A DNA stretch of 64,000 nucleotides from Gnetum montanum. Lineage: Eukaryota > Streptophyta > Gnetopsida > Gnetales > Gnetaceae. The notes under the pieces were generated by a model. The model saw only the letters and a list, made by a program, of their open reading frames with translations. It did no database searches and was not told the origin of the DNA. Shown in pieces: positions 23,092 through 35,929 of this stretch (the stretch's first letter is position 1; each line of letters begins with the position of its first letter). The stretch is from NCBI GenBank assembly GCA_015680685.1, contig MNCI01008733.1, forward strand, positions 201,045 through 265,044, given 5' to 3'. The position numbers and the translations under genes are program-made.

Positions 23092-25500
23092 TGAATCCTG
23101 TCAACACCTCAACCTCTACCTTGAGCATGGAGGTAGCTCATCCTATTCAACAGATGGGAGACATTGAGCAACCAGTCAGTCTAGTATGAGCACAATGATA
23201 GTCTCTTAGACTGTGTAATCAATTACCTGCATACAGGGCATTAGATGATGAATGATATAACTTTCTTTATGCAAAGCTTCAAGCAAGCCTGCTATTAGAC
23301 CACTACGAAATAGAAGCAAAGTGTAATTTTTAAATCATTCATTGAAATGGGAAGGATTTTTTTCCCACCCCTTATGTAGTCATCACACTCATCGACAACT
23401 TTAAGTGGATCCTAAACCAACTTATTAGGGTGAGTGGGCCGAAAGAACAAGATGCGGTATCAAACTATGATGAGCCTCTGCAAGATGGGTAGGAGGAGCT
23501 TGAGTCTTGTTCAGACAACAATGTTCCATTTTATGCCTCTATCCAATAACCTACCTCTACTATTATGCTGCACTAGCCATAGTCCTCTATCTTCTTTGAG
23601 GCAGTAGTGACCCTTCTACAATCGAAGTCCTTACCTGTGGTAGCTAGCCACAAGTCCTGCATGCATAACAAAGTGTAGGACCTTTTGCCACTTTTTCCTT
23701 TTTCATCTCCTCACAGCTTGTGTAGCCTTCCCTACTAGCATCCATGATGCTAACACTACCATTTGTGCATAGGACACCCATATCTTAGTTGTAGATAGGC
23801 CACATGCCCTTTATCCTAGCTATCTCAATAGCACCACCAACAATAGCTCAAGCCTCAACCGCATGGTGGGCTACTACCTTTGCACCCATAACATAGTTGT
23901 CACACATGTCACAATACATGCAACAGCTAACTCAAAAAGCATCACATGTGGTGGCATAGCCCACAATAGGGCTATGGGTCGCTCCAACAACATCACCAAT
24001 AGCATAAGCAATGCAACACTCTATGGCATCTCCGAGTTTTGGGTAAGCATTCCAACTCATCCAAACATTCAGAAAGGAGGTTAGGTAGCTTAAAGTAGCC
24101 AACTAAAAAGCAGGCCATGTGATGGACTTCTATCAAGATGATCCCATTAGTCTTGCAGTCCTACCACTAACATTTCCTCTTGTGGTCCAACTTCCCCAAT
24201 TCACAAAATACAATAAGGGGAACCCCAACACCCACTTGGTAACTTTCCATTCTAAGTGCTTGCTTTTGCAAGCATGGCCACACATAATCATCTATAGCTT
24301 TTTCATTTTCCTAACTGGCAAAGCTCTTGATTGGTACCGTGCACTTCCTAGAGCTTCCATTTCAGCTTTAGATGAGTTTCTAAGCCAATTTGTATCTCAT
24401 TTCAAGTATAAATTAAAGCCTGAGGCCACCTTAGACCCATTAATGAACATTAAGTAAGGGGCACTAGAGCCAATGCAACAATTTATATAACATTGCATTG
24501 CTTCCCTTAACAAAATTTATGAACCAATAGCAAAAACTCACTTTCTAGCTATCTTTAAGGGCACAGTAAATGACTTTATCAAGTCAAACCTGTACTACTT
24601 AGCCCCATGTTCTCTTAGCGAAGCTTTTGCTCAAATAAAGAGAATACAAGATGTGGTAGAAGCTAGTAAGGACCCAACCTATGTGGCCTACAAAAATGAA
24701 CATACAAAAAATGACAAAGAAAAAGGAGAGGCAATAGCAACTATTGCAGCTATGGTTGATGAACCCAAATCCAACAACAAGCCAATGGCCAAGGTACCTA
24801 AGGCCATAGCCAACAACAACAAGGCATCAAGTTTTGGCACCATAGGAACCAACCAACCTACATCATTAGTGGCTATGGAGTAAGCTCCCCAAAGGCCAAA
24901 CTTTGAGTGCAAGTATTACTCAAAGTACATCCCTTTGCCCATTAAGCTATTTGAACATTTGGATTAGCTACTTGGTGCTAGGCATACTCAACACAAACAA
25001 ATGTTAAAGGATGCATGAAAATGCCATGATAGGTATTGTGAGACCCTTTGAAACCCTTCTATGGCTATGCCAAATGAGCCTCAGATCCCTAAAAACTTTA
25101 GATTGGACTGATTCTACAACTAATATCAATTGCATGGCCATGACACGAACTACTACTTGGCATTGAAAGACAACATCCAATGCATGATTGATTAAGGCAA
25201 ACTAGTCCTTGACAAAAGCAATCCTGTATGACCAAAAAAACAATCCATGAAGGTCTACAAGGACCCACTCAACACCAGTAATGCAAGTTACATTAACAAT
25301 GCTATCAGTGTTGATGATAATGCAAAGCTAGCACATGAACCATTTGTGGTTTGTGTGCCCTCTAGTGATGTTGGGGCCTTAACATTGACTAGACTATAAT
25401 TCCTCTTTATCATCAAAGAGCCACCTCAAGCACCCATAAAACTCTTCATGGTTAGGGCCCTACAGCACATTACGACAACAACAACCTAGACACATTTTCT
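23092..25500 (+). pseudogene. gag: E3 gag, decayed
   Basis: The likely start is ATG 23092 (MNPVNTSTSTLSMEV). The capsid block is open at 24119-24457, with FPLVVQLPQFTKYNKG, TFHSKCLLLQA, GKALDWYRALP and ISALDEFLSQFVSHF, as in Tat/Ogre Gag. Near 25130 HGHDTNYYLALKDNIQ is the remnant of the Tat zinc-binding block (GHDTE-C-LK--I). The Thr/Ala-rich stretch 23550-24000 is poorly conserved. Stops occur throughout. Confidence 0.75.
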
Positions 25501-26099
25501 CATTAGGGTGTCAAGACGTGCAGATCCTTGGCTTGCTCGAGGTTCAGTGATGGGAACTACATCACAACCTGCTAGTTCAAAATCATACTATAAGAGACAT
25601 AATGAGCACCTTGCTAACAAAATGATTAGGAAACACATGGAGATAGGTCCTCCTAAGCTCACCCCCTTGTCAACCATTCCCATAGCCTCATCATGTCAGA
25701 CTACAAACATAAATGTAAATAGTCAACAAATAAGCACTAAGGATCGAAGGCATGCTGCACAGCCAAGAGCTAAATCTCCTTCTTGGGAGATTTGTCTCTT
25801 TGGACACATGGAAGAGGTAAAATCCACCAAAACAACAAATGGTAAAAAGGATTTCTTAGACACATTGGCACAAGTTAAATAGGCTCTAAAATAAAAAAAA
25901 CATAACTTTGAGCCTATACAACTTGATTATGACCTCTTCTACTCATCACAAGGCCTTGGTCCACATGCTAACATCTATTCCAATTAAGGAAGATGTTCCA
26001 GTAGACGAAAAGGCCATTCATGCTATAATGTTTTCACCTACAATCCAAGAGTCAAGGTCAACACCCTTAACATTTTATGATGAAGTAGTCAAGGTTGAT

Positions 26100-26600
26100 C
26101 CTAAAAAAGGTTAGGTGACCAGTGCACCCATGTTTATAATGATTCATGTAGACCAATATAAAATTTGCAGGGTGCATATTGATGACGGGGTAGCAACCAA
26201 TGTCATCTCATTCCCTATTGTTAACAAGCTTAGCTTGGTTGACCAGATTAGATTGACAACAACAACATGCCTGAAATCCTTCAATGGAGCACGTGTGGTT
26301 GTAAAAGGGATAGTCATAATAATTTTTTTTGGCAAGGAAGAAATTCTCCACTAATGCAGAATTCATTATGGTTGAAGAAATGCTTGGATTCAACCTAATC
26401 CTACGGAGGTCTTAGCTAGCCTAGCTACAGGTTGTTTCTTCACCTATTCACCAAGAGATCCACTTGCCTTATGAGGGTGGAGAGGTGGTGATCTTTGGTG
26501 ACAATGTAGCCCCTCCAACCATTAACAACATAGATATAGAACAAGGGTCAAAGTTAGAGTTCTCTGAAGATGCACCACCTATGTGTAATGAAAGTTAATG
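26100..26600 (+). pseudogene. pro: E3 aspartic protease
   Basis: VHIDDGVATNVIS at about 26180 matches the Tat protease active site (IDGGSS-N). After a frame break come FNLILRRS and SSPIHQEIHLPYEGGEVVIF at 26430-26500, equivalent to YNLLLGRPW and PS-LHQK-KF. Coding-like sequence may continue to about 26750. RT would normally follow, but here 6 kb of repeats and an antisense gene intervene. Confidence 0.75.
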
Positions 26601-26879
26601 TTGTTCAGCAAATTTTAAATAGCCAAGCAAGGTGAGCAACCCCCCTACAACAAACGAAGGTTGATAAAAATACCATCATATGCCTCCCAGGCCTTATGCA
26701 CTACCTAACCCGCATGAGGTTAGAAATCACCTACTTGACTAGGGCATGCCCTTACTTCAATTATATGTTTAACTTGCTCTTTTTCCTTTGCTTGTAGATT
26801 AAATATTATGTTATTATTTACATTCTACATTATGTCATTTCCTTGTTCATGTAGTTTTGTTTACCCTTTTGCAAGAAAA

Positions 26880-27090
26880 AAAAGTGAGGCCAAAAAAGGC
26901 CTTAAGCTATCACTTGGCCCACTAAGAACTAAAACTGGCAACCAACTCCCCTTTATATGATGGTCTGAAATGGCCTTAAACTAGCAATGGCCCAAAATTG
27001 CCTTAAACTAGCAATGGCCCAAAACAGCCTTAAACTAGTGATGGCCCTTCCACCATGGCCTTAAATTGTCATGGGGCCCACAAGGGGCCT
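26880..27090 (+). repeat. Tandem repeats with GGCCTTAAACTAGCAATGGCCC unit
   Basis: About five imperfect units of roughly 27 bp share the core CCTTAAACTAGCAATGGCCC. They lie between the protease and the 3' end of the antisense gene. A related CCTTAAACTAGCA series is at 35930-36245, after the integrase. Amplified tandem repeats are known in Tat elements such as Retand. Confidence 0.75.
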
Positions 27091-27249
27091 AATTGCATCA
27101 ATCAAAACATAAGCTAAAATTATAACAATACAACAAAATGAGAAGAAAATCATTATCACATTTCCATTAAATTATCAGTAATGTATGAAGTTCAAGATTA
27201 CATCCAAAACATAAAATCTCCAAAAATGCAAAACTACTTGATAATAGGA

Positions 27250-30200
27250 CTACATCTTAGGTATTTCAGCCTATAGTGTGCGATGGGGGTTAGGGCTCTT
27301 CCTCTTCCTCTTCATCCGCTGGTCCACTAGGTCCCATGCCATCACCCAAAACCTACATAAAATAAAAATAAAATAATAAATTAGCCAACAAATGAGGTGA
27401 CATACAACATTATAATAAAGCAGATAAAAATAATGCAAACTAAACCAACCTAAGAAGGACTCGCATCCATGTCTAAGAACATCCTATCAAGGCTAGCCTC
27501 TAGGTGTTGGAGGATTTCGTCCTCTGACAACTGTGTTCAATCCTTCTCGCCAAGGTCAATGCCCATGAGGGTTTTTTCCTTTTTCTATGGTCGTCCATGA
27601 AGGTGGCCCCAGTGAAAACCTCATAGAGGTGACCTCTCTAGAATGTAACGCGATCTGTCTTTTTGAGGTTTCACTAATCACTACATTGCTTGCAAATAGC
27701 TTGTAAGCCTATGTTGTGCTGAATGTGTCAAGGAATATCTCTTAGCATCAATGCTTCATAGACTTATCTTAGTACTTTCTATGGTACACTTCACGTTCTT
27801 ACTTGTAGTGGTGCTTGTGATTCTTTTGAGTTTGGCCCCACTAGTACACTTCTGTGCTATAGTCCTTCCAATCTTGATTTTTTCATGCTAATAGGTCCAT
27901 CTATAGCCGTTGCTCAATCACCTCGCAGGTGGCATCATTCTTAACACAAAGAGCTAACTAGTACCTAGCATAATTAATTTTAGCCATGCACCAGCTACCG
28001 TCTAGCTTCTCACGTGCTACCAGGAAGTCATAGCGAGACTATAGATCCTCCAGTCTTACCTCCTAGTTTGTCCCCTTTTCCTAAAGCTCCTGCAGCTATC
28101 TCCACAGGTGCTCATTGACATGCTTGCACTCCCACAATGCTCTTGTAGAGTATAGTATGCATTTTCTTGCTTCATCATACACCCAACAAGGCACTTGCTC
28201 CACTCTAGGGGGGAAACTTAGGTACGATGTCAACTTGGACTGCTCTATTCAGGTCCCATTTAAGTTGTGAGCCTGTCATTCCATAATAGGCAAAATAATG
28301 TTATTCACAAAAAAAAAAGAAAAATTAGTAGAAAATAAATAATGATAATAATAAAAAAGGCATACTAATCTCTAGGTCCATTTGTTTTATACAATCTATC
28401 ATATCATTCGCCATACCTTGCATGAAGGCAAACTTATTTGGAGTCTCTATCCACAGTTGGGTATCGAAGGTGGATGTTGATGTTGGATGTTCAAAAAAAA
28501 CATCAGCCATTGTAACATAACACACTTTTTAATCATTAGTTAGCCAATACTCAAGGGTGCAGAACATAAAAAAAATATGATGATGTAAAGCTTCTATCCA
28601 ACAAGCCCTCAGGTGTGAGAGTGAGGGGATCATCCATCTGCATGTCATCAAAGAAATTCTCAAGCTCATCCCCTTCAAACTACAACCCTTATTCTTCTAG
28701 TTGCCTTAGTACCTTGGCATCTTTCCATTACTCTTCATCTGCTATTTTTTCCTTAGGTTGAGGGACATCATCCTCCACAGGCTCTATTGTTGTGGGTGTC
28801 CTTTTTCTTTTGTCACACAAATTAAAGTTAGAGTTATCAATAAGGAGTATAAGATAGCATGACACACCAGTAGTATTAAATAATGCATACTTACTTGCAA
28901 TTTTTGAGCACACATCATGGAGCTTAAATTGCAACTTTTTGCCCCCCTCCTCCACTTCATGTGTAAGATCCTCCACAGGGCAAGGCTTCTTAATCTTTAT
29001 TTTGGATGATCTCACTATCTTGGTAAATAAGTCATGTCCCTCTCACCACATTTCTAGTGTTGGTTGGTGTGGCCTTCCCAACACTATCACATGTGCGATA
29101 GGATTTTCCTACATCATCCTAAGTCGTTATCGAAAACAACTCGCCAATTACCTCTAGAGGATCCTATGACCACGTGGTGTGGAATAGGTGGTAGATCCAT
29201 GGCTTGGAGATCTAAGTGCAGTCTTGCGCCATCCACTACCCATTCTCACAAACCACCAAAAGCTCTGCAAATCTTCATAGGCATGCTATGAAGAATGCAA
29301 TGAGCATGTATGATCGTGCTTGAAGGTTGTAGAGTAGCCTAACAATTTTAGCATGTAGGCCACTGATAAGGTAATTGGGCTAATTATACCATGTCTTCTC
29401 CTCTATCATGTTCCTCATAACCCAAGCTTACTCAACCCAAAGAATCTTTCCTTGGAAAAGTAGCTTTGGAAATGCATGAGCTCGAAAGACTAGGTAGAGG
29501 TGGTGGACTATGGGTACTTTCACCTCCTTCATTGGTATACCTTTAAGGCCCTTGGGAGTTCCCAACCATTTCTCAACATCCCCCTTATGCTCTAGGTCTT
29601 TGTTGATCTTTTCTGCCATTGGTAAACCCTCAAAGAGGATGTCAAAAAGGTCTATAAAGAACCTGTTTGTAATTTCAAAGATCACCCACATATTATGGAC
29701 CTATGTGTAGAAGCGATTGGTACTCTTAGTGAAGGAGTTAATTAGGGCAATCATTTTGGCCATTGGGATGCTTGGGTTAATGGCCAAGAAGAGGTTCATG
29801 AGCCTAGCCTATTGAAGATTCCTTTCTTTCTCCTCTAGGGCCTCGTAACACAACCAATGTTGTGAACTTTCAACCTCACCATATTTAAAGATGAGAGTGG
29901 CCTTAGTGTGACTTGTAGCAACCATGTGACCTATCTTGACTTAGCTGTAGCTAGAATAGGCAAAGGTAAAATTAGTAACATGAAAAAGCAAATAAAAAGT
30001 GCATAAAAATAAGTGACATGCAACTCACATGGCACAAATGGTGTGTGGGATGGTGGTAATGGAACTAAAACTTCCTCCATGCTTTGTATACCAGTTGCCC
30101 ACTCAATGTCCAACCAACCAAGAGCCTACCACTTCTTGTAATACTTAGAATATCTATGAGAGAATTTTGCTAATTCTAGACCAATCTACCCAATCCTTGT

Positions 30201-30670
30201 TGCATGAACATTCTCAAAAGATGAGACTTCCTATATGGTAATTTAGGTCAAGTTTAACATCCCCTCTTCATCATGGAGGCCATTTGCATCAATAGAAGAC
30301 CTAGCAATAGACTAGAGTAGTTGGCATCTTATGTCATAATCTAATAAGTAGTGTAAGAATCAAAAGGGGACTCACCCTCTAGTGTAATATACTATTCCAA
30401 GTGGATTTTGGGAAAGAGTGTGTAGGCAACAAGCAATGAACATAGTGTTGTTCTTATTGTACCACTAAAATTCTAGAATCCCCTAGATCCTTGACAAAAA
30501 CCTAAGGTTCTTCTAGCCTTAGCATAAGCTCCCTACTTCTTCATCACCAGTAGGCTCCTTAGACATAAACATTAGAATGCCTTGATTCACCCTAGGAAAT
30601 AGTGTCTCCATTATGACACCCACTACTTTGGTCAACAAGTGTGACCAAATCATCACACTAAAGTGGCGAA
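27250..30670 (-). pseudogene. E3 antisense accessory gene with at least five introns
   Basis: On the strand opposite gag and pol, coding-like blocks are joined by GT-AG introns at 30375-30301, 30028-29945 (or 29951), 28894-28807, 28366-28273 and 27449-27353, each 75-97 bp. Donors include GTGAGT, GTAAGT and GTATGC; acceptors include TTGCTAG, GACAG and ATGTAG. Exon blocks include LDIEWATGIQSMEEVLVPLP, MWVIFEITNRFFIDLFDILF, DLEHKGDVEKWLGTPKGLKG and TIEPVEDDVPQPKEK. The last exon is GDGMGPSGPADEEEEEEP. The product is soluble-looking with an acidic tail; I recognise no family. Stops are present, so this copy is probably dead. Grande, another Tat element, carries an antisense gene after the integrase; here it lies before RT. 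Confidence 0.6.
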
Positions 30671-32002
30671 AAAAATTCTAGGAATTCTTACACACCTAAC
30701 CTAAACCATACTACTTGGTGGCCCACATGTGTGTCTAGTGTAGGCACGTTTGGCATAGGCTTGCTCATGCAACACAAAATGCCCACCAGCTCAATTACAA
30801 TGAGGACGGGTTTCAACAATACCCTACAATGCCACAATAGCAAGAAAATGAGAACATTAGCATTGAGTAAAAAATGCATTAAAAATTACACTCAATATGC
30901 TTAACTTTCCCTAGGTCCCATGGGAAAGGGATGTCAGCATACCCATCTAACATGCCTAATTCCCAATACAGCACAATACTAACATTTATGTTGCATATTT
31001 ACAAACACTATAATTTTGAAAGTATTAAAAAAATTCACTAATTATTGGTTATGCTCCTCATAGAGCATAATTTTTAAAACTGCAAAATTTTCCCAAGTGT
31101 TGGTTACACTCCCTGCAAAGCATAACAATAACAAAAAAAAATTTAAGTGTTGTTATGCTCGCCATAGAGTGTAACAACTACAAAAAAAATTTTTGCTAAC
31201 CACTGCATTGTCTGTAGACCGTAACACTAAAAGATAAACTTTTCTAACTTTTTTTACACTCTCTAGAACATACCCTAGTGTGATAATCATGATCCTTACA
31301 GTCATCCTACTTGGACCATTATGATCTATTTTCACCCCTAATCCACCTCGGCCATGTCATGTCCCACGTCATGCATAGGATACCAAAAAAAAACATTTGT
31401 CTCACTTCATGCATGGGACATCAAGAAAAACCCCTATCCTATGCCATGTGTGGGATGCCAAAAATCCCTTCTTCCATGCCATGTGCTAGACACTGAGAAA
31501 AATCCCTATCCTATGCTGCATGCAAAATGCCAAACCCTCATAACAAAAACTCAAAAGGCTAAACAAAAATGCATCACATGCACTCCCTCCACTAACTATG
31601 ACTCATGATAGCCATAGCAATAGTGGTGATCCCTGCCCAAGGGAAGCTACCCTCAAAACCCCAAAAAACTATGGTACATAAAAAGAAAGGAAAGAAACCA
31701 CCAAGGAAGAGCATAGCACCTTACTTGGCCAACAACATCTCCCTATTGTCCTCTATGCACGCCTTGGGAAGGTGCCTCAATGTGCACTCCCCTTCATCTA
31801 CGTTGGTGAGGCTAGGGTGTTGGTGTTTGCTATAACATAATATGGTTGGTTGCTATGCTCTTGCATTCTTCTTTCCTCTCTATTACGCTCTAGCTTCCCC
31901 TCTATCATTACTACACTCTGTTTCCCTTCGCCTTAGCCGTGCTACACTCAGTGACTATTTGCATTAACTTTTAAAATGATAGGTTTACTATGGTTAAACC
32001 CC
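30671..32002 (-). other. Upstream region of the E3 antisense gene
   Basis: Further coding-like pieces occur at about 30880-30690 on the minus strand, possibly an earlier exon ending in GTGTGT. From 31020 to 31300 are four motif copies like those of the E3 LTR, including perfect arms TTATGCTC/GAGCATAA at 31049-31070. From 31350 to 31530 are tandem repeats. The rest shows no clear gene. Confidence 0.45.
31350..31530. repeat. Tandem repeats of about 38 bp
   Basis: About four imperfect copies of a unit containing CATGCCATGTG-GGGA-GCCAA-AAAA. A fainter related piece lies at 32050-32105 (CCTGTGTGTAATGC). They sit between the antisense promoter and the antisense coding blocks. No function can be assigned. 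Confidence 0.65.
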
Positions 32003-32010
32003 TATTTATA
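32003..32010 (-). promoter_or_regulatory. Antisense TATA box in E3
   Basis: The minus strand reads GGTATAAATAGGGG, a canonical plant TATA box directed at the antisense gene. The plus-strand pol gene reads the other way through it. A transcription start about 30 bp downstream would give a long leader across the repeats. Confidence 0.55.
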
Positions 32011-32429
32011 CCTTTCTAAGTTTAAGGACACATCACCCTTTCAAGGCGTTCCATGCCCTGTGTGTAATGCAGAACTATCCTGTGTCTCATGCGTAATGCG
32101 GGATGAGTGTAGCACCTAAAGTTAGAAAATTTTTTCAACTTTTCAACGTCCCTATACTTAGAACATATTTTGCATTTTTTTCAATTACCCAATAAACATC
32201 CAACTTAGCCCCACATTTAAAACCTTCTAAGCCTTGCTTAAACCCATGTCTCTTGCATAAACTATGGCTAGCTACAACCTTGAACTAGCAATTTTATGGT
32301 TAATTGAGGCCCCAAAATTACTTTGCATACTACACAGTTAGGTGAATTTTCATAACATTGTCTTTATTATTGAATGCTTTTTGCCTTATTAAGATAGGTG
32401 CTGCTTGACATTTTTCTGGTTGTTTTGCA

Positions 32430-34690
32430 AGATTTTTCGGCAGAATTATAGAATGAATGCATACGAGAGTCTTCATTCACCCTTAGTCTTGACTAGACCT
32501 TATGGTGGCTTCACGAGATTCATAAACATTGAGCTCCTAGACTTGGAACATGTGAATTATGACATAAATGTGGCATCCTTAAAGACATCTCTAGACTAGC
32601 CAAACCATCTACTTAGAGTTCTAGACTTAGAAGTAGGTGACGTAACTGAGAATCATCTCATAGAAGTCCCTATAGTAACATGTAAAGGTGAGGCTAAGAC
32701 ATTGAAACTTAGTTCCTTGTTAGAGCCTCAAATCAAACAAAGCATATCTAAAGTCCTTAATGATAACATCAAGGCATTCTAGGCTTGGACTCTTGCATAA
32801 TACAACACAACATTATTCTCAATCCTTACATAAAACTAATTAAAAAAAAAAGCTCGCAAAGTCAAGCCTAAGGTGGTGTTGGTTGTTCATGATGAAATCA
32901 TTAAACTTTCCAAAGCTAATTTCATCTAGGCAGTTGACTACATTGACTGGGTTTCAAACATCATAGTTGACCCTACGAAAAATGGAAGTATATACATTTG
33001 CATAGACTTCCAGGATCTAAACAAGGTGACTATCAAAGATGATTTCCCATTGCCTAATATTAACCAACTCATCAATACTATGGCTGGTCATGCCTTGTTG
33101 TCCATTATGGATTGGTTCTCAAGGTATAACCAAATTTGAATCAACCTAGAGAACTAACTCAACACCACCTTCATGACCCCATGGGGTACATTTTGCTATA
33201 CAATGGTGCCCTTTGGACTAAATCATGTAGGAACAACCTACCAATACATAATGATGTATATCTTTAGCAACTATCTACTAGACTTGCTCAATGACTATGT
33301 TGACAATATAGTAATTAAGTCCAAGTTAGCTCATGACCACATAGATGACTTGAACTGCATCCTCAAACATTTCCCTAGACATAACCTTATGCTAAATCCA
33401 AAAAAATGTGTCTTTGGCATCAAAACTAGTTGCATGCTAGGCTTTATAGTATTAGAAGTAGGTATACGTGTAAACCCTGATAAGGTTAAGGTTATTACCA
33501 AATTAGCACCACTAGCAAACCTTAAGAAGCTACACGTGTTACAAGGTAGATTACAATTCATACGTAGGTTTATCGCTAGGTTGATCCACAAGTTGTAGTT
33601 AATGCAATATTTGCTCAAAAAGGGAGTCCACTTTGAGTGGACAGCTCAATTCCAAGAGGTATTTGACAACCTCAAAAAGGAGCTAGCTCAACTTTCAATA
33701 ATCTACCCTCCACAAGATGCCATTCTACATTTACCTTGCAATCTCAAACATGTCCATTGCTTCTCTACTTTGCCAAAAGTTTCTTGGAAGTCCCTGTTTA
33801 CTACTTAAGCCATGCACTAGTGACCCACGAAGCAAAATACAATGATCTAGAGAAGAACTATCTCACCTTAGTCTTCACACTTAAAAAATGGACACACTAA
33901 CTTTTTCTTAGTCAGCTTAATGTTATCTACAAAATCAATGTACTTTGGGCAATTACTACGAATATGTATGAAGGTAGTCAAATTGCATGATGGAAGGCAA
34001 TAACTATGGAGTTTGACCTGCACTACATAGCACAAGCATCCAAAAAAGATCAAGCAATAGATGCACAACTCAAAAATTCACCCATAGAAAATTGAGCAAC
34101 AAGAGATCCATAATTTCTAGCTGAACATGTCAATAGCATAAGTCAAGTACCTACAAACTTTAAGGTAATTTTACACTTTAATGATGCTTCAACCACGCGA
34201 GGTGGAAGTGTTGCTACTGTTATCATATTTCCCTCTAGGGATATCTAACCCTTTGCATATCATTTTGCATTTCCTTACACAAACAACATAGCAAAGTATG
34301 AAGGTCTTCTTAGAGGTGTCTTAGCGGCTTAAGAGATAGGAATCTGAAACATAGTAGTCTGGGTGATTCACAACTAGTTGTCAACCAAGTCACAAAGGTT
34401 TATGCTTGCAAGGTGCAACATTTACAACTTTACTGTGATTTGGTAAAACACTTTCTCAAAAAATTTGCAACTATTGATGTCCAACATATTCCCCATAATG
34501 AAAATTCCATTGCTGATGCATTAGCTACTTTAGCCTTAAGCATAGCACCTCACATGTTTTCCACATTGCCCACTTTGATAGTGGATTGCACTAAACCTAT
34601 AACTAAAATAACAAGCATTGCATCCATAAATATGACAAGCACAACTCATTCCCAAGAGTGGTATGATGATATTAAGACGTGCCTCTAATA
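32430..34690 (+). pseudogene. pol: E3 reverse transcriptase, RNase H and extra Tat-type RNase H
   Basis: LSSLLEPQIKQSISKVL near 32700 opens the pre-RT linker. RT motifs are WVSNIIVDPTKNG, DFPLPNINQLI, MTPWGTFCYTMVPFGLN (33173) and the catalytic YVDN at 33296-33307, where YVDD has lost its second Asp (GAT to AAT). RNase H continues from 33600 (FEWTAQFQEVFDNLKKEL). At 34170-34540 a second, archaeal-type RNase H follows, with FAFPYTNNIAKYEGLLRG and HIPHNENSIADALATLA. That extra domain is diagnostic of the Tat clade. It is inactive because of the RT change and stops. Confidence 0.8.
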
Positions 34691-34759
34691 GGAAGAGCCT
34701 CTACAAAATCTAACCTCTAACCAAAAAGATTCAGTACAAAAGTGAGCATGATAGTATAT

Positions 34760-35897
34760 CCTTGTAGGTGATAGCACCTTGTGTCACATATCCTATGATG
34801 GAATACTATTAACTTGCATTAGTGGTAATGAGGCACACATGATCATTGACCAAGTCCATGAGGGACTATGCAAAGGCCACATAGCCCCTAGGGCAATGGC
34901 AATAAAAATTAGATGTCTAGGCTATTATTGACATTACATGGAGCACGATTGCATTTCCAAGGTTAGGACATAGGATGTGTGTCAATGACATGGTAACCTA
35001 ATGCACGTACCATCCACTAAACTACACACTACATAGATCACATGGTTTTTTCAATGTTGGGGATTGGATATCATAGGGCCTATAATGCTCAAGTCTTCCA
35101 TAGGACATAGCTTCATCATTATCATAACTAAATATTTTACAAAGTGGATTGAAGCCATTCCCCTTAGGAAGACAACAAAGTAGGTTTGAAAATTCATCCT
35201 AGATAACATAGTGATCCAATTTGATCTACCCATGACTATAGTCACAAACAATGGGCCACAATTTAGCAGTGCAGAAACTACAAATTTTTGTGAAAACCTT
35301 GGCATTAAACATTCCTTTTCATCACCATACTACCCACAAGTTAATGGTTAAGTGGAGGCTACAAACAAAGTCATCATCAACCTTTTGAAGAGGATTCTTA
35401 GTAATAGCAAGTGACAATGGCATGAATAGCTAGCATACATGTTATGTGCCTATCATACCACATGTAGAACAACAACATGTAAGACCCCATATAGTCTTGT
35501 GTATGGATCTGAAGCAATGTTACCTCTTGAACTACAGGTCCCATCGCTTCATATGATCCTCTTGTGCTTCATTGATGAGGTTCAAAACAATGATTTGAGA
35601 ACCATTAACCTTGACTCTATAGATGAGGAGTATGTGCAAACACTTGATCTCATCGAGTGGTACCAAGAAGAGAAATGGTAGAAGCACCATCACAATCAAC
35701 ATCAACGCCCGATCAAGAAGGGAGACCTTGTCCTCAAGGTTTTTCACAAGCCCACAAAAAAATTATTAACTAACTAGGAAGGGCCTTTCTTGGTCATAAA
35801 GGCCTATGAAAATGGAGTATTCAAGCTTGCTGATCTAGATAGTAATGAGTTTGCCAATCCAATTAACCACTCATACCTAAAGCTGTACTATGCGTAG
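34760..35897 (+). pseudogene. int: E3 integrase
   Basis: HEGLCKGHIAPRAMAIKIR is the zinc-binding start. LDIIGPI carries the first catalytic Asp. VTNNGPQFS at 35241 has Asn (35247-35249) in place of the second catalytic Asp. The third, the Glu of NG-VEATN, is kept. The frame is open at 35439-35681 (TPYSLVYGSEAMLPLEL) and ends YLKLYYA before 35897. It lies directly downstream of RNase H, as usual in Ty3/gypsy. Confidence 0.8.
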
Positions 35898-35929
35898 TAT
35901 GCAATATCGTGCCAATGATAAAGAAAGGT

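Noticed and set aside
26650-32400. The E3 antisense segment as a separately nested transposon
   Set aside because: No LTR pair, terminal inverted repeats or target duplication was found at its edges, and E6 has the same arrangement. It is not fully excluded.
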